A stretch of 64,000 bases of DNA from DASPKM01 sp035628135 (lineage in GTDB: Bacteria; Bacteroidota; Bacteroidia; Chitinophagales; Chitinophagaceae), in NCBI GenBank assembly GCA_035628135.1, contig DASPKM010000010.1:1-64000 (forward strand). The letters are read 5' to 3'. Shown in pieces: positions 49,623 to 58,711 of this stretch. A program made the position numbers and the translations under genes. Numbering within the stretch: the stretch's first letter is position 1; each line of letters opens with the position of its first letter. The notes beneath the pieces were generated by a model. It saw only the letters and a program-made list of their open reading frames with translations. It was not told the origin of the DNA and searched no databases.

Positions 49623-51845
49623 TTATTGTTCGGTTTCGTAGCGCTCTACGGCCTGTATTCCGTTCAATTGTTTCAGGCTATGCACCAGCTCGTCCAGCTC
49701 TTCCTTATCGTGCACGTATAATTTGATGTTGCCTTCGAAAATGCCTTCCTTCGCCTCAATGGTGAGCGCGTTGATATTGATCTTCATTTCCGCTGAAATG
49801 AGATTGGTGATCTTACTTACCACACCCACATCATCGAGACCAGTAATCTTAAGACCAGTGAGAAAGGATATCTCCTTGTTCTTGGCCCATTTTGTTTTTA
49901 CGATACGATGCCCGTAGTTGGCCATCAGCTTGGCCGCATTAGGACAATTGGTGCGGTGTATGGTAAGGCCCTTGCCGGTTGAAACAAATCCAAATACGTC
50001 GTCACCGGGAATGGGCTTGCAGCAATTGGCCAGCGTATATACAATGCGGTCGCTGCTTTCGCCGAAAATGATCAGCTCTGTTTCTTTACGGTTGATGCCA
50101 GCCTCGGGCTTTACTTCCGGTTGCTTTACCGGCTTGGGCGCTTCGATGCGGTCTCCATGCAATTGAAAAACGCTCAGGTCCTTCAGGTCGATGTTGCGGA
50201 TGGCTATCTGGTAATACAGGTCCAGCGCAGAGTTGAGCTTATAATATTGCGTCAGCTCATCGATGTTATGCTGGTTGTAAGCAGCACCGAAACTTTCCAG
50301 CTTGCGTTGCACCAGGTATTTTCCTTCGTCTGCGATCTTGCGCTTTTCTTCTTTCAGCGCATCTTTTATTTTATTCTTGGCCTTGGCGCTTACCACCATG
50401 TTCAGCCAATCTTCAGTGGGTTTTTGTTTATTGGATGTGATGATCTCCACCTGGTCGCCGCTGCGCAATTTATGGCTGATGGGCACCAGCTTGTGGTTGA
50501 GCTTTGCGCCAATGCATTTGCTGCCTACTGCACTATGGATGGCGAACGCAAAATCCAATGCAGTTGAACCGATGGGCAACATTTTTACATCGCCCTTGGG
50601 CGTATACACATAAATTTCTTCCGCGAGAAAGCTTGTCTTAAAATCCTGCAGAAAGTCTACTGAGTCCGTATCCTGGTGATGCAGCATTTCGCGTATCTGG
50701 TGGAACCATTTTTCAAAACGGCTTTCATCTGCGGCGCCTTCCTTGTATTTCCAGTGCGCGGCCAATCCTTTTTCTGCGATCTCGTTCATACGCCTGGTTC
50801 GGATCTGCACTTCCACCCATTTACCTTGCGGGCCCATTACCGTGGTGTGCAAGGCTTCGTAGCCATTGTTTTTGGGATTGCTTAGCCAGTCGCGCAACCG
50901 TTCAGGGGAGGGCGTGTATTCGTCCGTGATGAATGAATACACTTTCCAGCAATCTTCTTTTTCTTTCTCGGGTTGCGAATTCAATATCACGCGAATGGCG
51001 AAGAGGTCGTACACTTCTTCGAAGGCAACGCCTTTTTTCTTCATCTTGTTCCAGATGGAGTGTATGCTTTTCGGCCTGCCATAAATCTCGAAATCGAATT
51101 CATGCTTTTCGAGCTTTTCGCGAATAGGTTTGATGAATTCATTGATGTAGCGTGTACGTTCGCGCCTGGTTTCGGCCAGCTTCCGCGCAATCTCGCGGTA
51201 TTGGTCCGGCTCCAGGTATTTCATCGCAAGGTCTTCCAGTTCGGTTTTGATATTGTACAATCCCATGCGGTGTGCGAGGGGAGCGTATACATATACCGTT
51301 TCAGAAGAAATCTTCAATTGCTTTTCGCGTTTCATGCTGTCCATGGTGCGCATGTTGTGCAAGCGGTCGGCCAGCTTGATGAGAATTACCCGCGGGTCGT
51401 CGGTGAGCGTCAGCAAGATCTTGCGAAAATTTTCAGCCTGTTGCGATGCGTTCACGTCTATCACGTTCGAGATCTTGGTAAGACCGTCCACGATCCTCGC
51501 GATCTCATTTCCGAACTCGCGTTCCACATCGTCCAGGTTGATGTCCGTGTCTTCTACCGTATCGTGCATGAGGGCGCAGATGGTGGAGCGAATACCCAGG
51601 CCGATCTCCTCCACGCAAATGCGGGCTACGGCAAGGGGATGGAGAATATAAGGTTCGCCGCTTTTACGGCGCATGGTCTTGTGGGCTTCGGCCGACATTT
51701 CAAAAGCATTACGGATGAGCTTGCGGTCACCCGGTTTCAGCTTGACCTTCAACGAGCGCAGTAAGGCCCGGTACTCTCTAAGGATCAGCTTCTTCTCCTG
51801 TTCTTCGTTCAGGTTATATTTAGGCACAGAGGCAACACTATCCAT
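49623..51845 (-). CDS. Bifunctional (p)ppGpp synthetase/hydrolase, RelA/SpoT homologue
   Basis: 740 residues. HD hydrolase domain (about 50-190): YILHPLAVARICVEEIGLG, ALMHDTVEDTDINLDDVER with the HD pair, DRLHNMRTM. Synthetase domain (about 240-350): FEIYGRPKSIHSIWNKMKKK, VYDLFAIRVILN, NPKNNGYEALHTTVMGP. TGS domain (about 400-465): VYTPKGDVKMLPIGSTALDF. A helical/zinc-finger-like part has NCCKPIPGDDVFGF, and the C-terminal ACT domain has INALTIEAKEGIFEG. It controls the stringent response by making and degrading (p)ppGpp. The intact HD motif makes a bifunctional enzyme likely. Confidence 0.95.
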   Translation of the reverse strand: MDSVASVPKYNLNEEQEKKLILREYRALLRSLKVKLKPGDRKLIRNAFEMSAEAHKTMRRKSGEPYILHPLAVARICVEEIGLGIRSTICALMHDTVEDTDINLDDVEREFGNEIARIVDGLTKISNVIDVNASQQAENFRKILLTLTDDPRVILIKLADRLHNMRTMDSMKREKQLKISSETVYVYAPLAHRMGLYNIKTELEDLAMKYLEPDQYREIARKLAETRRERTRYINEFIKPIREKLEKHEFDFEIYGRPKSIHSIWNKMKKKGVAFEEVYDLFAIRVILNSQPEKEKEDCWKVYSFITDEYTPSPERLRDWLSNPKNNGYEALHTTVMGPQGKWVEVQIRTRRMNEIAEKGLAAHWKYKEGAADESRFEKWFHQIREMLHHQDTDSVDFLQDFKTSFLAEEIYVYTPKGDVKMLPIGSTALDFAFAIHSAVGSKCIGAKLNHKLVPISHKLRSGDQVEIITSNKQKPTEDWLNMVVSAKAKNKIKDALKEEKRKIADEGKYLVQRKLESFGAAYNQHNIDELTQYYKLNSALDLYYQIAIRNIDLKDLSVFQLHGDRIEAPKPVKQPEVKPEAGINRKETELIIFGESSDRIVYTLANCCKPIPGDDVFGFVSTGKGLTIHRTNCPNAAKLMANYGHRIVKTKWAKNKEISFLTGLKITGLDDVGVVSKITNLISAEMKININALTIEAKEGIFEGNIKLYVHDKEELDELVHSLKQLNGIQAVERYETEQ

Positions 51846-51939
51846 ATATCACGAATTTAATGAAAGAATGGTTACCGGTTTGTGTGAAATCGCTACTTTT
51901 GCACTCCCTTTACAGATTGATTATTAAAGGGTGAGAATA

Positions 51940-52021
51940 GCGGATGTGGCGAAACTGGCAGACGCACTAGACTTAGGATCTAGCGCCGCAAGGCGTGTGG
52001 GTTCGACTCCCTCCATCCGCA
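51940..52021 (+). tRNA. tRNA-Leu (anticodon UAG)
   Basis: Cloverleaf reads clearly. The acceptor arms GCGGATG and CATCCGC pair, with A as discriminator. The D arm lies in tggcgaaactggcag, the anticodon stem CTAGA/TCTAG closes loop CTTAGGA with anticodon TAG, there is a long variable arm (cgccgcaaggcg) as in class II tRNAs, and the T arm holds GGTTCGACTCC. CCA is not encoded. A -7 element TACTTTTG lies at 51894-51901, 39 bases upstream. Confidence 0.97.
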
Positions 52022-52027
52022 CGCATA

Positions 52028-52137
52028 GAATGTCGAACCGCCGTGGCGGGCGAAGCAGCGAATGATGAATGTCGAAGTAGGGTTTCTTAACTTCGTATTC
52101 GGCACTCCTGCCCGCAGCCCAGGCAGGTTCGACATTC
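52028..52137. repeat. Long imperfect inverted repeat after tRNA-Leu
   Basis: Arms GAATGTCGAACC (52028-52039) and GGTTCGACATTC (52126-52137) pair perfectly. Inside them gccgtggcgggc and gcccgcagcccaggc pair further. The loop again holds gaatgtcgaag and cttcgtattcggc. It spans 110 bases with no coding frame. It may be an extragenic palindrome family or an aid to tRNA transcript ending. Confidence 0.7.
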
Positions 52138-52156
52138 GTCATTTTAAACCTTGTGT

Positions 52157-52975
52157 ATGCAAACGATCCTGGTTCCTACCGATTTTTCCGACAACGCCAA
52201 GAACGCAATGGCCTATGCAGCACAGTTTGCCCGGAAAGTAAACGCATCGCTGCTGCTGTTGCATGCGTACATGCTGCCCACGCCGGTAAGCGAAGTGCCC
52301 TATGTGATGATAAATGCCGAAGAAATGCAGAAAGAGAATGAACGCTTTGCCAGGGAAGCGGTTGACAAACTGCAGGCCGAGTATGGTATCCGCGCCAGCT
52401 CACTGGTAAGATTGGGCTTTCCTTCGGAAGAGATCGAGGCGGTGATAGAAGATCAAACAATAGACCTGGTGATCATGGGCATGAAGGGCAAGGGCGCACT
52501 GGAAAAAATGATGGGGAGCACCACTACCAGTACCATCAAAAAAGTGGAAAAGCCGGTGTTGGTGATACCACAAAACGCCACATATCGCGACATACAGCAT
52601 ATAACCTACGCCACCGATTTCAGCTACGAGGTGGATTTTCATGTGTACCAGCCTATGATCGACCTGGTACAATCGTTCAATGCCCAACTGCACATCGTGC
52701 ACGTGCAAAAGCATAGCGAAGAAATGAAAGCCGGTGAAATAGCCGGTGAAATTCAGCTCGATCCCGCCTTTAGCTCCGTTCCCCATGAGTTTCATATTAT
52801 TAAGGACAGCGAGGTAAAACACGGGATCGAACTTTACCTGGAGCAGAACCGGACTGATATGCTGGTTATGATTACGCATGAGCACGGCTTCCTCTCCCGG
52901 TTGTTCGGGCGAAGCCATACAAAGGCAATGGTATACGATACGCACGTACCCTTGCTGGTGTTGAAGGATAAATAG
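52157..52975 (+). CDS. Tandem universal stress protein (UspA family)
   Basis: 272 residues from the ATG at 52157 (MQTILVPTDFSDNAKNAMAY). Two Usp domains: the first about 1-142 with GMKGKGALEKMMGSTTTSTI, close to the G-x2-G-x9-G-[ST] ATP-loop (GSTTTS), the second about 143-272, beginning HITYATDFSYEVDFHVY and less conserved, lacking a full loop. Single-chain double-Usp proteins are common in Bacteroidota. They bind nucleotide and modulate stress survival (family knowledge). Transcription from the spacer after the tRNA. Confidence 0.88.
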   Translation: MQTILVPTDFSDNAKNAMAYAAQFARKVNASLLLLHAYMLPTPVSEVPYVMINAEEMQKENERFAREAVDKLQAEYGIRASSLVRLGFPSEEIEAVIEDQTIDLVIMGMKGKGALEKMMGSTTTSTIKKVEKPVLVIPQNATYRDIQHITYATDFSYEVDFHVYQPMIDLVQSFNAQLHIVHVQKHSEEMKAGEIAGEIQLDPAFSSVPHEFHIIKDSEVKHGIELYLEQNRTDMLVMITHEHGFLSRLFGRSHTKAMVYDTHVPLLVLKDK

Positions 52976-52977
52976 CT

Positions 52978-53005
52978 TTGGGAAAGGGCTTATTCCGTAC
53001 CTTTG
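52978..53005 (+). promoter_or_regulatory. Promoter of tig
   Basis: TTG at 52978-52980 and TACCTTTG at 52998-53005 with 17 bases between them match the Bacteroidota housekeeping promoter (TTG -33, TAnnTTTG -7). Leader of about 35 bases to the ATG at 53044. It starts directly after the usp stop. Confidence 0.75.
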
Positions 53006-53043
53006 CACCCCTTATTTCAATTAATTATTCAAACAATTGTTCA

Positions 53044-54414
53044 ATGGCAACAGTTACCAGGGAGAATATCGGGTTACTCATAGATAAGATCACTATAAAT
53101 GTGGCCAAGGAAGATTACATGCCTTCTTTCGAAAAAGCCTTGAAGACCTATGGTAAGCAGGCCAATATACCCGGATTTCGCAAAGGAATGGTTCCTCCTT
53201 CGCTGATCAAGAAAATGTACGGCTCATCTGTACTGACCGATGAAGTGCTTAGGACCGTGGAAAAAGAGCTTACCAATTACATGGTAACCGAAAAGCTGGA
53301 CATTTTTGCGCAACCCCTTCCCCTTCCCGAAAACGACGCCCGCCAGATAAATATAGAAACACCGGCAGACTATGTGTTTGCCTTTGAGATAGGCCTAAAG
53401 CCCGGCTTCGACCTGCCCGACCTTAGCAAGGCAAGTGTAAGCCGCTATAAGATCACTGTAACAGATGAAATGGTAAACGAAGAGGTAAGCCGCCTGCAAA
53501 TGCGCAACGGCAATATGACCGAGCCGGAGACGGTTTCGTCTGAAGACAATGTCCTGAACCTGCACTTTACCGAAACAGACGCCGAAGGCAATGTTTTAGA
53601 AGGTGGTATTGAAAAGGACAATTCATTGCTGGTAAAATATTTTGCGCAGCCTGTGCGCGGTGAGTGGATGGGTAAGCAGAAAGGTGATTCATTGGTAGTG
53701 CAACTTTCAAAAGCCTTCGATACCAGAGAGCGTGAATGGGTGCTGGGCGACCTGGGCCTGCCGAAAAACGATGCTGCTGCCGCCGATAAATTTTTCAGGC
53801 TCACCATCACCAAGCTCGGGTTTGTTGAAAAAGCGGAGATGAACGAAGAGTTTTTCAAAAAAGCTTATCCCAATAAAGAAATCCATTCCGAAGAGGAACT
53901 AAAAAATACCGTGCGCCAGGAAATGGAACAGGCCTGGGAACGGCAAAGCCTCAACATGTTGCAGCATGAGGTGTACCATGTGCTGATCGATGAAACCAGG
54001 ATCGATTTTCCTGAAACCTTCCTGAAGCGCTGGCTGCAGCATGGCGGCGACCAGCCCAAAACCGTGGAACAGGTGGAAGAAGAATATCCGCACTTCATCA
54101 ATCAATTGAAATGGACGCTCATTACCGATAAGATATTCCGCGAAAACAACCTGCAGGTTACGCAGGAAGACATCAGGAACTTTGCCAAACAACAATTGGC
54201 GGGTTACATGGGCATGCAGGCTTTGGATGAGTCGCAGACATGGATAAGCGATTATATCAACCGCATGATGCAGGACAAGAAATTTACTGAAGACACGTAT
54301 CACCGCCTGCAAAATGAAAGGGCGCTGGAATGGGCAGCCGCACAGGTAAATGCTGTGGAAAAACCGATTTCCATTGAGGAATTCCAGCACCTGCAACACC
54401 AGCACAGGCACTAA
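53044..54414 (+). CDS. tig: Trigger factor
   Basis: 456 residues from ATG 53044 (MATVTRENIG). The ribosome-binding domain has the family pattern around PGFRKGMVPPSLIKKMYG (the GFRxGKxP-type signature). A reduced PPIase-like middle domain and a helical C-terminal chaperone arm (ETFLKRWLQHGGDQPKTVEQ, FRENNLQVTQEDIRNFA) follow. It holds nascent chains at the ribosome exit. Start of the tig-clpP-clpP-clpX quality-control cluster, with its own promoter. Confidence 0.9.
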   Translation: MATVTRENIGLLIDKITINVAKEDYMPSFEKALKTYGKQANIPGFRKGMVPPSLIKKMYGSSVLTDEVLRTVEKELTNYMVTEKLDIFAQPLPLPENDARQINIETPADYVFAFEIGLKPGFDLPDLSKASVSRYKITVTDEMVNEEVSRLQMRNGNMTEPETVSSEDNVLNLHFTETDAEGNVLEGGIEKDNSLLVKYFAQPVRGEWMGKQKGDSLVVQLSKAFDTREREWVLGDLGLPKNDAAAADKFFRLTITKLGFVEKAEMNEEFFKKAYPNKEIHSEEELKNTVRQEMEQAWERQSLNMLQHEVYHVLIDETRIDFPETFLKRWLQHGGDQPKTVEQVEEEYPHFINQLKWTLITDKIFRENNLQVTQEDIRNFAKQQLAGYMGMQALDESQTWISDYINRMMQDKKFTEDTYHRLQNERALEWAAAQVNAVEKPISIEEFQHLQHQHRH

Positions 54415-54518
54415 AAAATGTTGGGTTTAACAAGCCAGATCCTGCATTTTTGTCATAATCACATTTTGGATGGATATTTGTTGGCCTTAAAGCCAATCAT
54501 TTACCGTAAAAAGGAACT

Positions 54519-55208
54519 ATGAAGTCAGAGTTTGAAAAATATGCCGTTAAGCACCAGGGAATTTCCAGCAATGCGCTCAACGATTACAACAAATATCTCG
54601 TAACAAATCTTACCCCGAACATTATAGAAGAGCGGCCCATGAACATTGCCGTAATGGATGTGTACAGCCGCCTGATGATGGACCGCATCATCTTCCTGGG
54701 CTACCCGCTCAACGATGAAGTGGCCAATATCATCACCGCCCAAATGTTGTTCCTGGAAAGCACTGACCGCCACCGGGACATACAGATGTACATTAATTGC
54801 CCCGGCGGCAGCGTGTATTCAGGCCTGGGCGTATACGATACCATGCAATACATCAGCCCCGACGTTTCTACCATTTGCATAGGCATGGCTGCCTCTATGG
54901 CCGCTGTGCTGATGTGCGCGGGCACCAAGGGCAAACGAACCGCTTTAAAGCACAGCCGCGTCATGATGCACCAACCAAGCGGCGCTATCGGCGGACAGGC
55001 CAGCGATATCGAGATCACCGTAAACGAGATCAAGAAGATCAAAAGAGAATTGTACGAGATCATTTCATTCCACACCGGAAAGAGTGTGAAACAGGTGGAG
55101 AAGGACTCGGACCGTGATTTCTGGATGTCGTCCATGGAAGCAAAAGAGTATGGATTGGTGGATGAAGTGCTGCTGATCAATCCCAGGAAAGAACACAAGG
55201 AGAACTGA
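54519..55208 (+). CDS. clpP: ATP-dependent Clp protease proteolytic subunit, first copy
   Basis: 229 residues. The first 40 form a longer N-terminal extension than in E. coli. Catalytic residues by motif: Ser126 in GMAASMAAV, His151 in MMHQPSGAIGG, Asp196 in EKDSDRDFWM. YINCPGGSVYSGLGVYDTMQ is the oxyanion/substrate strand. It forms tetradecameric chambers that degrade substrates fed by ClpX/ClpA. Between tig and the second clpP; 38 bases separate the two clpP genes. Confidence 0.96.
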   Translation: MKSEFEKYAVKHQGISSNALNDYNKYLVTNLTPNIIEERPMNIAVMDVYSRLMMDRIIFLGYPLNDEVANIITAQMLFLESTDRHRDIQMYINCPGGSVYSGLGVYDTMQYISPDVSTICIGMAASMAAVLMCAGTKGKRTALKHSRVMMHQPSGAIGGQASDIEITVNEIKKIKRELYEIISFHTGKSVKQVEKDSDRDFWMSSMEAKEYGLVDEVLLINPRKEHKEN

Positions 55209-55246
55209 CATCTCCAACAAACTTCAAATCTCAAATCACATAATTG

Positions 55247-55888
55247 ATGAACTGGAAACATTATACTTCCAAACCTTCCCGGATGAAGGAAGATGAGGAA
55301 GAGGAAGAAGAAAAAGAAGAAAGAGCGCAGCCCGATACCATGATGCTGATGAAAAGGCTGGAAAAGTATTTTTTCGCCAACCGTGCAGTGTACCTCTGGG
55401 GAATGGTAGACGATAAATCTGCTAAGGATGTAGTGAACAAATTGCTGCTGCTTGATTTTGACAAGCCGGGCGAAGAAATCCGTTTTTACATCAATAGTCC
55501 CGGTGGCGTTGTTACCAGCGGTATGGTGATATACGATACCATGCGCATGCTGAAAAGTCCAGTCAGCACCATTTGTATGGGACTGGCCGCATCCATGGGC
55601 TCGATATTGCTTAGTGGTGGTGTAAAAGGAAAACGCTTTATCTATCCGCACGGCGAGGTGATGATACATCAGCCCAGCCTTGGCGGGCACATCCAGGGGG
55701 TTTCGGCCGACCTGGAGATACAAGCCATCCAAACCAAGAAAGTAAAAGAAATGGGTGCGAAGATACTTGCCGAGAACTGCGGTAAGAAATTCGAGCAGGT
55801 GATGAAGGACTTCGACCGCGATTATTGGATGGACGCCCGGGAGGCGGTAGCCTACGGAATAGTGGACCACGTGGTGGAAAAGTTATAA
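55247..55888 (+). CDS. Second ClpP paralogue with acidic N-terminus
   Basis: 213 residues from ATG 55247 (MNWKHYTSK). Residues 14-27 are a run of acid residues (EDEEEEEEKEE) that the first copy lacks. Catalytic residues: Ser116 in GLAASMGSIL, His141 in MIHQPSLGGHIQ, Asp188 in KDFDRDYWM. FYINSPGGVVTSGMVIYDTM is intact, so activity is expected. It could form mixed or separate rings with the first ClpP, as in bacteria with ClpP1P2 (known in actinobacteria and Listeria; inference here). The terminator at 55897-55925 ends the unit before clpX. Confidence 0.93.
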   Translation: MNWKHYTSKPSRMKEDEEEEEEKEERAQPDTMMLMKRLEKYFFANRAVYLWGMVDDKSAKDVVNKLLLLDFDKPGEEIRFYINSPGGVVTSGMVIYDTMRMLKSPVSTICMGLAASMGSILLSGGVKGKRFIYPHGEVMIHQPSLGGHIQGVSADLEIQAIQTKKVKEMGAKILAENCGKKFEQVMKDFDRDYWMDAREAVAYGIVDHVVEKL

Positions 55889-55896
55889 AAAACTTC

Positions 55897-55925
55897 AAAA
55901 GCCGCTGAAACACAGCGGTTTTTTA
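55897..55925 (+). terminator. Terminator after the second clpP
   Basis: AAAAGCCGCTG-aaaca-CAGCGGTTTTTT: an 8 to 10 pair stem with a short loop and a T run. It separates clpP2 from clpX, so clpX probably has its own promoter in 55926-56016. Confidence 0.8.
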
Positions 55926-56016
55926 TTATGATATGTTTAGTAGCATTTCTGGCAAAAGTTTCGGAAATTTGCATTTGTCGCTAAAATCGTTATTCCCTTA
56001 CCTATTATAATCTGAG

Positions 56017-57252
56017 ATGGCTAAAAATTCGTTGCATTGTTCTTTTTGCGGCCGCAGCAGGGACGAAGTGAAGATCCTGATCGCGGGCCAGGAAGGACAT
56101 ATCTGTGAGAACTGTGTAGATCATGCCCGTGAGATCATCGACCAGGAACTGATGATCCGGGAACAGGAAACACCGGCAAGCTCGTTCAAGCTTACAATCA
56201 AGAAACCCATAGAGATCAAAAAATTCCTTGACGAATACGTGATTGGCCAGGACGATGCCAAGAAGGTACTGGCAGTTGCGGTATATAACCACTATAAACG
56301 GCTTCAGCAAAAATCGCTCGACAGCGAGGTTGAAATAGAAAAAAGCAACATTATCATGGTGGGTGAAACCGGTACGGGCAAGACCCTGCTGGCCAAAACC
56401 ATAGCGCGCATGCTGAATGTTCCTTTCGCCATCGTGGATGCCACCGTGTTTACAGAAGCGGGTTATGTAGGCGAAGACGTTGAAAGCATACTCACACGCC
56501 TGCTGCAAGTTTGCAATTATGAAGTAGCTGCCGCCGAACGCGGCATCGTGTACATAGATGAAATTGATAAGATCGCCAGAAAGGGCGACAATCCGTCCAT
56601 TACCCGCGACGTAAGTGGCGAGGGCGTACAACAGGGCCTGCTGAAATTGCTGGAAGGAACAGACGTATTGGTTCCCCCGCAAGGCGGCCGCAAGCATCCA
56701 GAGCAAAAGCTTATCAAGATCAACACCCAGAACATCCTTTTCGTTTGCGGCGGCGCTTTCGACAGCATCGACAAAGTGATCGCACGCAGGGTGAACACCA
56801 ATGCCATCGGATTTAATGTAAACAAAGAGCAGCAGGAGAACATGAAAAAGAACCTGCTGAAATACGTGAACGCACAAGACCTGAAATCATTCGGCCTTAT
56901 TCCTGAACTGCTGGGCCGTTTACCCGTGGTTACTTACCTGAACCCGCTGGACAAGATTACGCTGCGTTCCATTTTAACAGAGCCCAAGAATGCGCTGATC
57001 AAGCAATACAAAAAAATATTTGAGCTGGAAGGCATCAAGCTCACGTATGATTCGGATGTGCTGGACTTTATGGTGGAGAAGGCCATGGAATTCAAGTTGG
57101 GCGCCCGTGGCCTGCGCAGCATTTGCGAGAGCATACTGACCGATGCCATGTTCGAATTGCCTTCGTCCAACCAAAAGCTATTCCACCTGGACCTTCCTTA
57201 CGTCAAGAAGAAATTCGACAGCAGCAGGATGAACCTGTTGAAAGTGGCGTAA
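56017..57252 (+). CDS. clpX: ATP-dependent Clp protease ATP-binding subunit ClpX
   Basis: 411 residues. N-terminal zinc finger CSFCGRSRDEVK...CENC (two CxxC pairs), then AAA+ core: Walker A GETGTGKTLLAKT, VGEDVESILTRLLQ, Walker B IVYIDEIDKIAR, pore loop and LLKLLEGTDVLVPPQGGRKH, IGF-loop region VNTNAIGFNVNK that docks on ClpP, sensor 2 KLGARGLRSICES. It unfolds substrates for ClpP. The IGF region reads AIGFN, as expected. Followed by a short conserved small ORF. Confidence 0.97.
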   Translation: MAKNSLHCSFCGRSRDEVKILIAGQEGHICENCVDHAREIIDQELMIREQETPASSFKLTIKKPIEIKKFLDEYVIGQDDAKKVLAVAVYNHYKRLQQKSLDSEVEIEKSNIIMVGETGTGKTLLAKTIARMLNVPFAIVDATVFTEAGYVGEDVESILTRLLQVCNYEVAAAERGIVYIDEIDKIARKGDNPSITRDVSGEGVQQGLLKLLEGTDVLVPPQGGRKHPEQKLIKINTQNILFVCGGAFDSIDKVIARRVNTNAIGFNVNKEQQENMKKNLLKYVNAQDLKSFGLIPELLGRLPVVTYLNPLDKITLRSILTEPKNALIKQYKKIFELEGIKLTYDSDVLDFMVEKAMEFKLGARGLRSICESILTDAMFELPSSNQKLFHLDLPYVKKKFDSSRMNLLKVA

Positions 57253-57277
57253 CACAGTGGCCGTCTAATTGACATTT

Positions 57278-57454
57278 ATGCAGGAGCTGATAGACCGTTT
57301 GAAGCATGAAGCGGGCCTCACCGACGAGCAGGCCATGCAAGCCGTTACTATCATCAAGGACTATGCGAAGCAGAAGCTGCCGGTATTTTCGGGAGCTATA
57401 GAAAAAATGTTCAGCAAATACGCTCCGAAGCAGCAGGATGATTTTTTAGAATAA
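57278..57454 (+). CDS. Small conserved-looking helical protein
   Basis: 58 residues from ATG 57278 (MQELIDRLKHEAGLTDEQAM). Two or three helices; LTDEQAMQAVTIIKDYAKQK and VFSGAIEKMFSKY recall the small DUF2267/DUF2780-like helical family, but not certainly. It starts 25 bases after clpX and ends before a perfect hairpin terminator, so it is likely cotranscribed with clpX. Confidence 0.65.
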   Translation: MQELIDRLKHEAGLTDEQAMQAVTIIKDYAKQKLPVFSGAIEKMFSKYAPKQQDDFLE

Positions 57455-57482
57455 TTCCTGAAACATTTGTATCAAAATAATG

Positions 57483-57508
57483 AGGGCCGGTCCTTGCGGA
57501 CCGGCCCT
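57483..57508. terminator. Hairpin between clpX unit and acyl-CoA dehydrogenase
   Basis: AGGGCCGGTCC-ttgc-GGACCGGCCCT is an 11-pair perfect stem with a four-base loop, followed by gttacatgac without a T run. Very stable GC stem between convergent genes; it can act in both directions. Confidence 0.75.
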
Positions 57509-57530
57509 GTTACATGACAAGCAATAGAAC

Positions 57531-58673
57531 CTAACCGCGTAAAACTTCACGGGAGATCACCAGCTTTTGAATTTCTGAAGTGCCCTCGCCAATGGTGCAA
57601 AGCTTTGCGTCGCGGTAATGTTTTTCTACAGGGAAATCTTTCGTATACCCATAACCGCCGAAGATCTGAACCGCGTCATTGGCGGTTTTTACAGCTACTT
57701 CGCTGGCGTAGTATTTTGCCATGGCTGCCTGCTTGGTCATGTGCATGCCTTTGTTCTTCATGTCGGCGGCCTGGTGGGTAAGCAGCTCTGCGGCCGTGAT
57801 CTCGGTGGCCATATCGGCCAGTTTGAATGAAATGCCCTGGAAGTTGGCAATGGGCTGATCGAACTGGTAGCGCTCTTTGGAATATTGAAGCGAAGCCTCG
57901 TAAGCGCCCTTGGCGATGCCCAGGCTAAGAGCCGCAATGGATATGCGCCCACCATCGAGTACTTTCATGGCCTGGTGAAATCCTTCGCCTACTTCACCCA
58001 AAAGGTTGGCTTCGGGGATGCGGCAGTTATCGAACACCATTTCGGCTGTTTCGCTGGCGCGCATGCCAAGCTTGTTTTCTTTTTTACCACCGCTGAAGCC
58101 CGGAGTGCCCCTTTCAACGATAAAAGCGGTAGCATTGTTTTTAGTGCGGGGTTCGCCGGTACGGCAAATAACAACGGCAATGTTGCCGCTGAGCCCGTGC
58201 GTGATCCATGATTTGGTGCCATTGATCACCCAATCATTTCCGTCTTTTACTGCCACGCATTTCATGTTACCTGCATCGCTGCCTGTGTTGGGTTCGGTAA
58301 GGCCCCAGGCCCCGATCCATTCGGCCGATGCCAACTTGGGAAGGTATCGCTGTTTTTGGTCTTCATTACCGAAAGAAAGGATGTGCCCGGTGCAGAGGGA
58401 ATTGTGCGCGGCCAGGCTAAGGCCGATAGATCCGCATACTTTGGATATCTCCTCTATTACGGCCACGTATTCCAGGTAACCGAGGCCAGCCCCTCCGTAT
58501 TGTTCGGGTACCAGCACGCCCATAAGACCTAGCTTGCCCATTTCTTTAAAAACGTGAACCGGGAATTCCTGGCTTTCATCCCATTCCATAACGTGGGGTT
58601 TAATATGTTGTGCGGCAAAATCCCTTGCGGTTTGAGCCACCTGTTCTGTCAGTTCGGTCAGTTGAAACTCCAT
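57531..58673 (-). CDS. Acyl-CoA dehydrogenase
   Basis: 380 residues. N-terminal helical domain, middle beta domain, and C-terminal four-helix domain. Motifs: WGLTEPNTGSDAGNMKC (FAD and acyl-CoA contact), WVINGTKSWITHG, GFHQAMKVLDGGRISIAAL, RYQFDQPIANFQGISFKLAD, ending with IFGGYGYTKDFPVEKHYRDA, which holds Tyr-Gly after the catalytic region, and IGEGTSEIQKLVI. It removes two hydrogens from acyl-CoA, in beta-oxidation or branched-chain catabolism. Catalytic Glu is expected near the C-terminal domain. Controlled by an 18-base palindrome at 58736-58753. Confidence 0.93.
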   Translation of the reverse strand: MEFQLTELTEQVAQTARDFAAQHIKPHVMEWDESQEFPVHVFKEMGKLGLMGVLVPEQYGGAGLGYLEYVAVIEEISKVCGSIGLSLAAHNSLCTGHILSFGNEDQKQRYLPKLASAEWIGAWGLTEPNTGSDAGNMKCVAVKDGNDWVINGTKSWITHGLSGNIAVVICRTGEPRTKNNATAFIVERGTPGFSGGKKENKLGMRASETAEMVFDNCRIPEANLLGEVGEGFHQAMKVLDGGRISIAALSLGIAKGAYEASLQYSKERYQFDQPIANFQGISFKLADMATEITAAELLTHQAADMKNKGMHMTKQAAMAKYYASEVAVKTANDAVQIFGGYGYTKDFPVEKHYRDAKLCTIGEGTSEIQKLVISREVLRG

Positions 58674-58711
58674 AGTTATCTCCGTAGTTACAGTTAAATC
58701 AATTGTGAAAA

